From JAZRUF01 sp045636205 (GTDB taxonomy: Bacteria > Bacillota > Clostridia > Oscillospirales > JAAYXM01), in assembly GCA_045636205.1 (NCBI GenBank), contig JAZTXE010000061.1, positions 1 to 24,280 of the forward strand: a stretch of DNA of 24,280 nucleotides. The letters run 5' to 3'. Below, piece by piece: positions 1-6,341 of this stretch (its first letter is position 1; every line of letters begins with the position of its first letter). Made by a program: the position numbers and the translations under genes. A model generated the notes under the pieces. That model worked only from the letters and a program-made list of their open reading frames with translations, ran no database searches and was not told where the DNA came from.

Positions 1-20
1 TGGAAGAGAAAGCACAAACA

Positions 21-63
21 AAAACGCCACTTAGCCAGTAAGTATTGGCTAAGTGGCGTTTTT
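21..63 (-). terminator. Rho-independent terminator downstream of tmRNA
   Basis: A 17-bp perfect stem (21-37 with 46-62) encloses an 8-base loop. On the minus strand the stem ends in TTTT and continues into a T-rich run, as expected for the end of the ssrA transcript 31 bp upstream. The plus-strand side also ends in T5, so it could terminate transcription in both directions. Confidence 0.9.
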
Positions 64-93
64 CTATTATTTCACGATTTACGTGAAAATGAA

Positions 94-443
94 TGGTGGA
101 GGCGAGGGGAGTTGAACCCCTGTCCGAAAATGCATCCACACAAACTTCTCCGGGCGCAGCCTGATATTTAGAATTCCCGCCTCCGAACGCTGACAGGCGA
201 GCTTTCGGATTTGGTAGCTTCATAATACATCCTGCACGCAAAGCTTAATGCAGGACGTTGACCACTAATCGACGCCTTAGCCTGAGCCGTGGTACTCTCA
301 GGGAAGACGGCTGCTGTAATTAAGCAGCTACTAAAGAATTAGTATTGTTGTTTAATTTATAAAAGGTTGAAGCTTTTAAAGAGGTGCCTCACCTCTGCCC
401 GCTATTCATGATTCAACATCCCCGTCGAAACCGGTACGCCCCC
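94..443 (-). ncRNA. ssrA: Transfer-messenger RNA (tmRNA)
   Basis: This 350-nt RNA rescues stalled ribosomes by acting first as alanyl-tRNA and then as a short mRNA encoding a degradation tag. On the minus strand the 5' end begins GGGGGCG and pairs over 7 bp (one G-U) with CGCCTCC at the 3' end, followed by discriminator A and an encoded CCA. The near-universal tmRNA 5' segment (CGGTTTCGACGGGGATGTTG) and the T-arm GGTTCAACTCC are present. A tag frame ends at 320-322 (TAA) and reads ...NNNTNSLVAA; the hydrophobic LVAA tail is what ClpXP-type proteases recognise. The exact resume codon is uncertain. The arrangement is one-piece, not permuted. It lies 22 bp beyond the stop of the hydrolase gene and close to smpB, its protein partner. 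Confidence 0.97.
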
Positions 444-465
444 TTGTTCTATATTAGTATGCGAC

Positions 466-1296
466 TTAATCGCGGATACTAAACATGGTTCTGAGCCATT
501 TGTCGCACAAATCAAACCATACATCGACATGCTCGTTAATGCAATTTGCGTGTGGGCTTATAGATTGCTCATTTGCAAGGGACAAGCCGTGAGGTCCGTC
601 GGGGAAAATGTGCATCTCAAACGGCACGTTGTTTTTTCTGAGTGCATTGGCAAACAAAAGAGAGTTTTCAACAGGTACGCATGTATCTGACCAGGTATGC
701 CACAAAAACGTGTGCGGGACATGCGCACCTACGCGGTTTTCCAAAGACAGATATTCGCGCAGAGCTAAATCATCACCAGCGAGATTGTCAAAGCTTCCTA
801 CATGCGCAAATTCGCCGCTTGAAATTACCGGATAACTTAAAACAAGTGCGTTGGGTTTTAATAAATCTGAGGAAACGCCAAGGGTTTCAGAAAGCATTGC
901 ATCGTTCCACATCGTTCCGATTGATGCGGCGAGATGCCCGCCTGCGGAAAATCCGAGTACGCTTATCTCATCTGCTGCTACATGGTATTTATCTGCCTGA
1001 CTTCGAACATATGCAAAGGCAGCGGCAACTTCCAAAAGTGCGGTAGGATACTTTTCCGGTGCTACGCTGTACCGCAATACGAATGCCTGATAACCACGCG
1101 CCATGAATGCGAGAGCCAACGGCTCAGCTTCGCGGTCAGAAGTAAAAGCATAACCTCCGCCCGGGCAGATTATAACCGCCGGACGTGTACGTTTTGGGGA
1201 TATTTCGGTCGAATTGTCCTGAACATAAGTGAACAGATTGACATCGTTTTTCAGTGCGGGGAATTTTTCCTTAAGATTTACAATTTCGTGTAACAT
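466..1296 (-). CDS. Alpha/beta hydrolase, acetyl-esterase (COG0657-like)
   Basis: A 276-residue cytosolic serine hydrolase with no signal peptide. An oxyanion-hole motif CPGGGYAF lies at residues 44-51. The nucleophile elbow GFSAGGH puts the catalytic serine at 117. A likely Asp is at 204 (HTWSDTCVPVENS) and the catalytic His at 236 (FPDGPHGLSLAN). This pattern is typical of Firmicute proteins annotated as alpha/beta hydrolase or acetylxylan-esterase-like; the substrate cannot be told from the sequence. Its ATG overlaps the smpB TGA by one base (TGATG), so translation is probably coupled to smpB. Its stop lies 22 bp before the mature 5' end of tmRNA. Family assignment is firm, specific activity unknown. 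Confidence 0.88.
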   Translation of the reverse strand: MLHEIVNLKEKFPALKNDVNLFTYVQDNSTEISPKRTRPAVIICPGGGYAFTSDREAEPLALAFMARGYQAFVLRYSVAPEKYPTALLEVAAAFAYVRSQADKYHVAADEISVLGFSAGGHLAASIGTMWNDAMLSETLGVSSDLLKPNALVLSYPVISSGEFAHVGSFDNLAGDDLALREYLSLENRVGAHVPHTFLWHTWSDTCVPVENSLLFANALRKNNVPFEMHIFPDGPHGLSLANEQSISPHANCINEHVDVWFDLCDKWLRTMFSIRD

Positions 1297-1760
1297 CAGC
1301 GATTGCGCTCCTTTAACGTCCTATCCATCTCACGTTTGGCATCCTTGCGTGCCATATCTTCGCGCTTGTCATGCAGCTTTTTACCGCGTGCCAAACCAAC
1401 CTGGACTTTTACATATTGATTTTTAAGATATACACTCAGCGGCACTATTGTAAGACCATCCTGCATCACCGCGGCCTGGAGCTTGCGTATTTCGCGCTTA
1501 TGCATTAACAGTTTGCGATCACGCAACGGGTCACGGTTGAAGATATTGCCCTTTTCGTATGGGCTTATATGCATACCGCGGACAAAAATTTCACCGTTTT
1601 TAATGTTGCAGTATGAGTCCTTTAAATTCACAGAACCCTGGCGTATGGATTTAACCTCAGTGCCCGAGAGAGAAATCCCCGCCTCAAAGGAGTCCTCAAT
1701 AAAATAATCGTGCCAGGCTTTTTTGTTTTTTGATATTTGCTTTACAGATGCATCCGGCAT
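1296..1760 (-). CDS. smpB: SsrA-binding protein SmpB
   Basis: SmpB binds the tRNA-like domain of tmRNA and delivers it to stalled ribosomes. The 154-residue length is normal. The N-terminal half holds the family signature around SLSGTEVKSIRQGSVNLKDS, followed by GMHISPY and RDRKLLMHKREI of the OB-fold. The basic C-terminal tail that enters the mRNA channel (ARGKKLHDKREDMARKDAKR onward) is intact. AGGAG sits about 8 bases before the ATG, and a good sigma-A-type promoter lies at 1798-1826. The gene shares a short operon with a hydrolase, and the tmRNA gene lies immediately downstream. Confidence 0.97.
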   Translation of the reverse strand: MPDASVKQISKNKKAWHDYFIEDSFEAGISLSGTEVKSIRQGSVNLKDSYCNIKNGEIFVRGMHISPYEKGNIFNRDPLRDRKLLMHKREIRKLQAAVMQDGLTIVPLSVYLKNQYVKVQVGLARGKKLHDKREDMARKDAKREMDRTLKERNR

Positions 1761-1797
1761 TTATAGGTCTCCTTTCTTTGATTTTCCGTGCTTTTTT

Positions 1798-1826
1798 AGT
1801 ATATTCTTTTATGGTGCAAAAGTCAA
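1798..1826 (-). promoter_or_regulatory. Predicted sigma-A promoter of smpB
   Basis: On the minus strand a -35 TTGACT (1821-1826) and a -10 TATACT (1798-1803) are separated by exactly 17 bp. Each box matches consensus at 5 of 6 positions. The predicted transcription start is about 30 bases upstream of the smpB ATG. Confidence 0.75.
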
Positions 1827-1844
1827 GTTAAGGTTTGTTAACTA

Positions 1845-2681
1845 TTAGTTTACACTATTATTTCCGTTTTTATTCGAAACCCTTGCCAAGTCGCTTATCG
1901 GGCGGAAGGAATACCCCATTTCCTCCCATTTACAGAGAAGCTCATCGAGGATGTCCGCATTTGTCTGAGAGGTGCTGTGTAAAAGGACTACTGCGCCCGG
2001 GTGTATGCGGTCAATAAGCTTTTCAAATGCCTGCTCCTTGGTAGGCTGCTTATCAGTGTACCAGTCCACATAGGCAAGACTCCAGAAAATTGTTGTATAG
2101 CCTAAATCACAGGCGTTTTTTAAGTTTGCTTCACTGTATTTGCCCTGAGGCGGACGGTAGAATTTAGGCATATCTGAGCCTGCCACGGTTTTGTATTTTT
2201 CCTCGAGCGTCTGCAGCTCACGCGTAAACGAAGGCAAATCGGAGATTTTTGACATATCCGGATGTGTGTCTGTATGATTTCCGACCGTGTGTCCGTCTGA
2301 AAGCATGCGCTTTACAAGGTCGGGGTTTTTATCTATATAGTTTCCGACTAAGAAGAAAGCCGCGGGAACGTTATGAGCTTTAAGCGTGTCTAAAATTTTG
2401 GGAGTGCATCCGTTTTCAAAGCCTGCGTCAAATGTCAGGTATATTACCTTTTCCTCCGAATTTCCCACATAATAGGCATTGTATTTTTTAAGGTGTTCGG
2501 CAGAGGCATTGCCGACGGGTTGTGCCCCGGGTTGCTGAAAACTGAGCCCCCAGTCGGTATTCTTGGCGGCAGCGGCGATAGCATCTTCACTGCGGTCAGG
2601 CAGGATAAAAGGGACTGAAAATGCGACGAGAAGCACCAAGCACATGGTCAGGAATTTACGGCGTCCTATGGTTATGTACAT
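1845..2681 (-). CDS. pdaA: PdaA-like polysaccharide deacetylase (delta-lactam type)
   Basis: A 278-residue exported NodB/CE4 deacetylase. Residues about 8-27 form a basic-then-hydrophobic signal or anchor. The catalytic domain begins near VIYLTFDAGFENG (motif 1), followed by GNHTDTHPDM (motif 2, metal His pair), YRPPQGKYSE (motif 3), the W-rich WSLAYVDWY and VVLLHS (final motif). The second Asp of the usual TFDDG is Ala here; B. subtilis PdaA also lacks it, and together with FENG this favours the PdaA subfamily, which deacetylates muramic acid on the way to the muramic-delta-lactam of spore cortex. The gene is transcribed divergently from the UPF0340 gene. A spore-cortex role is inferred from the family and from spoIIID and spoIID in the same window. 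Confidence 0.85.
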   Translation of the reverse strand: MYITIGRRKFLTMCLVLLVAFSVPFILPDRSEDAIAAAAKNTDWGLSFQQPGAQPVGNASAEHLKKYNAYYVGNSEEKVIYLTFDAGFENGCTPKILDTLKAHNVPAAFFLVGNYIDKNPDLVKRMLSDGHTVGNHTDTHPDMSKISDLPSFTRELQTLEEKYKTVAGSDMPKFYRPPQGKYSEANLKNACDLGYTTIFWSLAYVDWYTDKQPTKEQAFEKLIDRIHPGAVVLLHSTSQTNADILDELLCKWEEMGYSFRPISDLARVSNKNGNNSVN

Positions 2682-2773
2682 AACAAATCATCCTTTCTTT
2701 GTAATACATCAAAATGTATACGCGCCGGAGCGGATAATATGTACTTGCACCTGTCCGTAAAAGCGTTTTCCAC

Positions 2774-2802
2774 TTGAAAAACATATTAAAAAGTGGTATG
2801 CT
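2774..2802 (+). promoter_or_regulatory. Predicted sigma-A promoter of the UPF0340 gene
   Basis: A -35 TTGAAA (2774-2779) and a -10 TATGCT (2797-2802) have a 17-bp spacer and an extended TG motif just before the -10. The predicted start is about 28 bases upstream of the ATG. Confidence 0.7.
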
Positions 2803-2835
2803 TAACATAGAAATGAGAAAGGCGATGAATATAGC

Positions 2836-3387
2836 ATGTATGAAGAGATTACAAAACAGGCAAAGACCGCTATTCTTGAGCTTATAGACGTGGCAGGGCT
2901 CAAGGAGGGAGACGTATGCGTTATAGGCTGCTCATCCAGCGAGGTATGCGGGCATAAAATCGGCTCGGATTCAAGTCTTGAAACCGCGCAGGCGGTATTT
3001 GAGGCGATTTATCCCGAGCTAAATTCAAGAGGTATTTATTTGGCGGCTCAGTGCTGTGAGCATTTAAACCGTGCGATTATAATTGAGCGCGCTCTTGCGG
3101 AAAAGAAGTTCTTAGAGCCGGTAAACGTAGTTCCTCAGCCAAAGGCGGGTGGCTCTTTTGCGACCACCGCGTATGCGAGGTTCAAAGATTCGGTTGCGGT
3201 AGAGGAGATTCGCGCAGATGCGGGTCTTGACATTGGCGCAACACTCATAGGAATGCACCTTAAAAGGGTGGCTGTACCCGTACGTCTAAGTGTTAAAAAA
3301 ATAGGTGAGGCTCCTATTATCTGTGCACGGACACGTCCGAAATTTATCGGTGGCGAGCGAGCGCATTATTGTGATAATTTAAAGTAA
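2836..3387 (+). CDS. ywlG: UPF0340 / TIGR01440 family protein (YwlG-like)
   Basis: A 183-residue soluble protein matching the UPF0340 (DUF436, YwlG) family across its full length. Recognisable segments are VIGCSSSEVCGHKIGSDSS near residues 29-47, AAQCCEHLNRA near 74-84, and the C-terminal RPKFIGGERAHY. Conserved Cys, His and Asn residues suggest a ligand or metal site, but to my knowledge no biochemical role is established. The ATG is preceded by a purine-rich AGAAAGG at rather long spacing. A strong terminator follows directly, so it is probably a single-gene transcript from the promoter at 2774-2802. Confidence 0.9.
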   Translation: MYEEITKQAKTAILELIDVAGLKEGDVCVIGCSSSEVCGHKIGSDSSLETAQAVFEAIYPELNSRGIYLAAQCCEHLNRAIIIERALAEKKFLEPVNVVPQPKAGGSFATTAYARFKDSVAVEEIRADAGLDIGATLIGMHLKRVAVPVRLSVKKIGEAPIICARTRPKFIGGERAHYCDNLK

Positions 3388-3391
3388 CTAT

Positions 3392-3430
3392 AAAAAATAT
3401 CAGGCACTCTTGGTGCCTGATATTTTTTAT
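3392..3430 (+). terminator. Rho-independent terminator after the UPF0340 gene
   Basis: A 16-bp perfect stem (3392-3407 with 3413-3428) has a 5-base loop. It begins in A6 and ends in T6, so it can work on either strand. It separates the UPF0340 gene from spoIIID. Confidence 0.9.
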
Positions 3431-3457
3431 ATCAAGGAATACTGTTTTTAATTGCGC

Positions 3458-3529
3458 TCGGATAGGTCTACTTTCCCCCTTTTTTTCATAGACTGACAAT
3501 GACAGACCAGCAAAGAGGGGGCTATCCGA
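3458..3529 (+). promoter_or_regulatory. Predicted hairpin sequestering the spoIIID ribosome site
   Basis: The leader folds on itself. An outer 8-bp stem pairs 3458-3465 (TCGGATAG) with 3522-3529 (CTATCCGA). After a 9-base bulge on the left arm only, CCCCC plus five T (3475-3484) pairs with AAAGAGGGGG (3512-3521), with one G-U. The right arm holds the whole Shine-Dalgarno (GAGGGGG) and ends at the base before the TTG start. No U-tract follows, so it is not a terminator. A regulatory role is inference. Confidence 0.55.
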
Positions 3530-3781
3530 TTGGCGAATACATATATAGAGGAAAGGGCAGTTGAACTTGCCAGGTATGTGATTGAGAATAAAAGTACGGT
3601 CAGAGAAGCCGCAAAGAAGTTTTACATATCAAAATCGACCGTACATAAGGATATTGTGGAGAGACTGCAGACGTTTGACAGAAGCTTGTATCTTGACGTC
3701 AAACGTGTATTGGATGAGAATAAAGCGCAAAGGCATTTGCGCGGTGGGATGGCAACACGAAAAAAATACCGCGGTGAATAG
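3530..3781 (+). CDS. spoIIID: Stage III sporulation transcriptional regulator SpoIIID
   Basis: An 83-residue DNA-binding protein that in B. subtilis and clostridia modulates sigma-E and sigma-K genes in the mother cell. The helix-turn-helix lies around TVREAAKKFYISKSTVHKDI (residues about 23-42), and the C-terminal RHLRGGMATRKKY matches the family's basic extension, which contributes to DNA binding. The start is TTG, placed 8 bases after GAGGGGG; the family's N-terminal YIEER supports it. The Shine-Dalgarno lies within the hairpin described at 3458-3529. The stop codon is the first triplet of a palindrome shared with the convergent oxidoreductase gene. It is strong evidence for an endospore former. 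Confidence 0.95.
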   Translation: MANTYIEERAVELARYVIENKSTVREAAKKFYISKSTVHKDIVERLQTFDRSLYLDVKRVLDENKAQRHLRGGMATRKKYRGE

Positions 3782-3814
3782 TGAAAGGAGGGGATGCACC
3801 CCCTCCTTTCACTA
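3779..3814. terminator. Inverted repeat between convergent genes, probable bidirectional terminator
   Basis: A perfect 15-bp stem (3779-3793 with 3800-3814) has a 6-base loop. Its outermost triplets are the TAG stops of spoIIID (plus) and of the oxidoreductase (minus). The stem is strong and the position fits a shared terminator, but neither side has a proper T-run. Confidence 0.6.
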
Positions 3815-4780
3815 TATATCCCATTGCAAGCGTATTTCATCTATAAGCTCCATGACGTCTTTAGTAAACGTCAGATGATTGTTCTCTTCTTTTTTAAGGA
3901 TAAGAGATTCAAAGGTCTTTGCCTCGTATGCAAGCGCATCAAGGCTACTTCCGCAGTTGAGCGAAGTCGTGTTGCTATCATGCGTCCAAACTATCTCGGC
4001 ACTGTCCGCGCGCGGGTAATTGTCAATACATGCATAACCGTTTTCGCAGGATATAATCGCGCGTTTCGGGAGCTTTGCGCGCAAAGCTAAGGTTATTACC
4101 GCCAACTCACCGGAATTGTTTTTAAGTATAATTCCGGACTGCTCATCCACACCGGTCGGAGCATTTACCCCTGCTGTAAGTACCGTGTCCGGCTGAGAAG
4201 AAAGGAAGAAGCGCGCCAGGGATAATGCGTACACGCCGATATCAAGCAAAGCACCGCCCGCAAGCTCGGGGTTAAAGAAGCGGTTATCCGGGCTAAATTC
4301 CTTAAAACTGCCGAATGAGATGCTGAGAGTTTTTAGCCTACCCAAAGGAGCATCAACACCTATCATTGACTTTAGCTTTTCCATCACAGGCATGTGATAC
4401 ACAGTCATGGCTTCTCTAAAAATTAAATTGTTTTTCTTAGCTTCCATGCACAGGTCATGCAACTGTTGACCGTTTACGCATACCGCCTTTTCGCACAGTA
4501 CATGCTTATTATTTCTAAGACACTCAAGAGCCCATTTATGGTGCAAATTATGCGGCGTTGATATATATACCGCATCTATATCCGGGCAGTTTATAAGCTC
4601 TTCATAGCTTCCAAATGCGCATTTTGCGCCAAAACTTGATTTAAATGACTGCGCCTTTTCTCGGCTACGTGATGCGCAAGCTTCAAGCGTGCACCCCGCG
4701 CAAGAAAGGGCATTGGCAAACTCCTCGGCGATTGCGCCGAGGCCTAAAATTCCCCAACGAATTTTCTCCATTATATTCAC
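3812..4780 (-). CDS. Gfo/Idh/MocA family NAD(P)-dependent oxidoreductase
   Basis: A 322-residue protein with an N-terminal Rossmann fold, seen as WGILGLGAIAEEFANAL at residues about 9-25, and the family motif HVLCEKAVCVN near residues 93-103, whose EK(P/A) Lys is catalytic in most members. The C-terminal half carries the usual beta-sheet substrate domain (GGALLDIGVYALSLARFF). Members act on sugars, inositols or trans-dihydrodiols; the substrate here cannot be judged. The start is ATG with GGGAG upstream. It lies downstream of an Apt-like gene but is separated from it by a hairpin. The stop codon is embedded in the inverted repeat shared with spoIIID. Confidence 0.9.
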   Translation of the reverse strand: MNIMEKIRWGILGLGAIAEEFANALSCAGCTLEACASRSREKAQSFKSSFGAKCAFGSYEELINCPDIDAVYISTPHNLHHKWALECLRNNKHVLCEKAVCVNGQQLHDLCMEAKKNNLIFREAMTVYHMPVMEKLKSMIGVDAPLGRLKTLSISFGSFKEFSPDNRFFNPELAGGALLDIGVYALSLARFFLSSQPDTVLTAGVNAPTGVDEQSGIILKNNSGELAVITLALRAKLPKRAIISCENGYACIDNYPRADSAEIVWTHDSNTTSLNCGSSLDALAYEAKTFESLILKKEENNHLTFTKDVMELIDEIRLQWDI

Positions 4781-4789
4781 TCCCTTAAA

Positions 4790-4820
4790 AGTACAGACAC
4801 AGCTTATTATGCTGTGTCTG
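4790..4820 (-). terminator. Hairpin between the Apt-like and oxidoreductase genes
   Basis: A 10-bp perfect stem (4794-4803 with 4811-4820) has a 7-base loop. On the minus strand it is followed by TACTTTT, a weak T-run. It lies 9 bp after the Apt-like stop and could be a weak terminator or an intergenic processing site. Confidence 0.5.
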
Positions 4821-4828
4821 ATTTTGAT

Positions 4829-5389
4829 TTATTTAATTGCGTTTCCTTCGCCGTCAAGAAGCGGCAGAGGTGCCAAATATGTAAGGTCTGAACGCTCCTG
4901 CGCGTCACCTTCTGCCAAGATTGCCATTTTGCCTACGATTTCGCCGCCTGCCTTGTTTACCAAAAGCTCAATCGCCTTTAAAGAGTCACCCGTGCTTATA
5001 ACATCGTCAACGATTAGCACGCGCTTTCCGCGCATCATATCAATTTCGTCTGCACTTATGTAAAGCGTTTGAACTCCTGCAGTGGTTATGGACTTTACAT
5101 TTACCGAAATCGTATCCTTCATATAGAGCTTTTGCCCCTTGCGCGCGATAATGCAGCGCTTGTTGCCGGTAAGACGTGTCATTTCATGCACCAGCGGAAT
5201 TCCTTTGGTCTCGGCGGTTATGATTATGTCATGCTCGGGTGCCTTTTTGACAAGCTCCTCCGCACATCTGCAGGTAAGCTCAATGTCACCCAAAATGACA
5301 AAGCCTGCAATGCTTAAGTTTTCACCGATAGGGCATACCGGAAGCTGACGTGTAAGACCTGCTACATTAAGTTCGTAAAATTCGTTCAT
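4829..5389 (-). CDS. Purine phosphoribosyltransferase, adenine-PRT-like
   Basis: A 186-residue type I phosphoribosyltransferase. The PRPP-binding motif VLIVDDVISTGDS is at residues about 125-137, and the flexible-loop and base-contact region around IITAETKGIPLVHEMTRL and CIIARKGQKLYMKD resembles adenine phosphoribosyltransferase. Apt would salvage adenine to AMP using PRPP. The Firmicute group with this N-terminus is usually annotated only as phosphoribosyltransferase family, so the base specificity is inferred. A near-consensus promoter (5426-5454) lies directly upstream and overlaps the end of ribF. Confidence 0.82.
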   Translation of the reverse strand: MNEFYELNVAGLTRQLPVCPIGENLSIAGFVILGDIELTCRCAEELVKKAPEHDIIITAETKGIPLVHEMTRLTGNKRCIIARKGQKLYMKDTISVNVKSITTAGVQTLYISADEIDMMRGKRVLIVDDVISTGDSLKAIELLVNKAGGEIVGKMAILAEGDAQERSDLTYLAPLPLLDGEGNAIK

Positions 5390-5425
5390 TCAAAACACCC
5401 CACAAAATTATCAATATCCATAAGC

Positions 5426-5454
5426 ATTATATCACTTAGCTTACAGATTTTCAA
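5426..5454 (-). promoter_or_regulatory. Predicted sigma-A promoter of the Apt-like gene
   Basis: On the minus strand, -35 TTGAAA (5449-5454) and -10 TATAAT (5426-5431) are spaced exactly 17 bp. The -35 box overlaps the ribF stop codon, so the gene can be expressed separately from the translation-factor operon upstream. Confidence 0.8.
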
Positions 5455-6341
5455 GCATTGTAAAAATACGCGCGGGCGGATATTATATCTTTTTCTATCT
5501 GCTTGCGCAGCTCATCGGTAGATAAGAATTTTTGCTCGGGACGAAGGAATTTGAAAAAATCAAATTCAACCTCGGCACCGTACAAATTACCTGAGAAATC
5601 AAGGATATGCGTTTCTGCTTTGGGGATTGGAGTTTGGGTGACAGTCGGGCGCACCCCGATGTTGGTAACGCCGATATACGCTCTGCCGTCTATATACACC
5701 TTTGTTGCATAAACACCGAATGCAGGTATAAGAATATCTTTGGAAAAATGCAGGTTAACTGTTGGAAGCCCTAACTCTCGTCCAAGTTGAACGCCGTGCT
5801 GTACCGTGCCGGACATATAATGACGATGCCCCAAAAATGCGGCTGCGGTTTCCATGTCCCCGCGCTCTATGAGCTTGCGTATTACCGTTGAGCTGACGGT
5901 TTCGCCGTCAAGAACTACCTTGTCTATAATATCCGAGCCGATAGAGTTCTCTCGGCAAAATTCCTTAAGCCGCTCGGCATTTCCTTCACCCTTGTGACCG
6001 AAACGGTAATCATAACCCGCGACCAAATGAACCGCTCCCAGCTCGTTTACCGTACGTTTTAAAAATTTCTGCCAGGGAAGCTGCATCAGGTTTAAGTCAA
6101 AATCCCACAGGATAATGTCATCTATCCCGAAAAGCTTTTTTATAAGTTTCGTGCGCTCGCTGCAGGTATTGATAAGCGATACGGGGGCTTTACCCGTCAA
6201 AACATCCGGGTGGTTTGAGAAGGTGAGCACCGCAGGATGCGCGCCGAGTTCTTCTGCACGCGATATAGCTTTTTTAAGTAAAGCGGCGTGCCCTGAATGC
6301 ACGCCGTCAAAAAAACCAAGGGCAATAACCCTATTTTTCAT
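5451..6341 (-). CDS. ribF: Bifunctional riboflavin kinase / FAD synthetase
   Basis: RibF converts riboflavin to FMN and then FAD. The N-terminal FAD synthetase domain has the nucleotidyltransferase signature LGFFDGVHSGHAALL (residues about 8-22) and the conserved VAGYDYRFGHKGEGN. The C-terminal riboflavin kinase domain begins at SGTVQHGVQLGRELGLPTVN, with GVTNIGVRPT and the helix HILDFSGNLYG. I place the start at 6341, giving 296 residues. GAGGTGG lies 7 bases upstream, and the reading frame upstream (to 6395) lies inside truB and adds no family sequence. It overlaps the truB stop by 11 bp. It is the last gene of the rimP-nusA-infB operon. Confidence 0.95.
   Translation of the reverse strand: MKNRVIALGFFDGVHSGHAALLKKAISRAEELGAHPAVLTFSNHPDVLTGKAPVSLINTCSERTKLIKKLFGIDDIILWDFDLNLMQLPWQKFLKRTVNELGAVHLVAGYDYRFGHKGEGNAERLKEFCRENSIGSDIIDKVVLDGETVSSTVIRKLIERGDMETAAAFLGHRHYMSGTVQHGVQLGRELGLPTVNLHFSKDILIPAFGVYATKVYIDGRAYIGVTNIGVRPTVTQTPIPKAETHILDFSGNLYGAEVEFDFFKFLRPEQKFLSTDELRKQIEKDIISARAYFYNA

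Noticed and set aside
444..480. A separate ssrA promoter in the gap after the hydrolase gene.
   Set aside because: Only a TAATAT-like -10 is seen and no -35 with reasonable match, so I did not list it as a feature.
642..1046. Open frames on the plus strand opposite the hydrolase gene.
   Set aside because: They lie fully inside a gene with clear catalytic motifs, and lack ribosome sites and family features.
2704..2719. 6-bp inverted repeat ATACAT-CAAA-ATGTAT upstream of the PdaA-like gene, considered as an operator.
   Set aside because: Short and A/T-rich, with no second copy in the window and no known regulator nearby; chance is likely.
2720..2750. Sigma-G-like -10 (CATATTA on the minus strand) upstream of the PdaA-like gene.
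   Set aside because: No matching -35 at the right distance; the short motif alone is not evidence, although sigma-G control would fit the family.
3460..3494. Sigma-E promoter for spoIIID (GGATAGG with CATAGACT).
   Set aside because: The spacing between the two elements is several bases too long; only the -10-like part fits.
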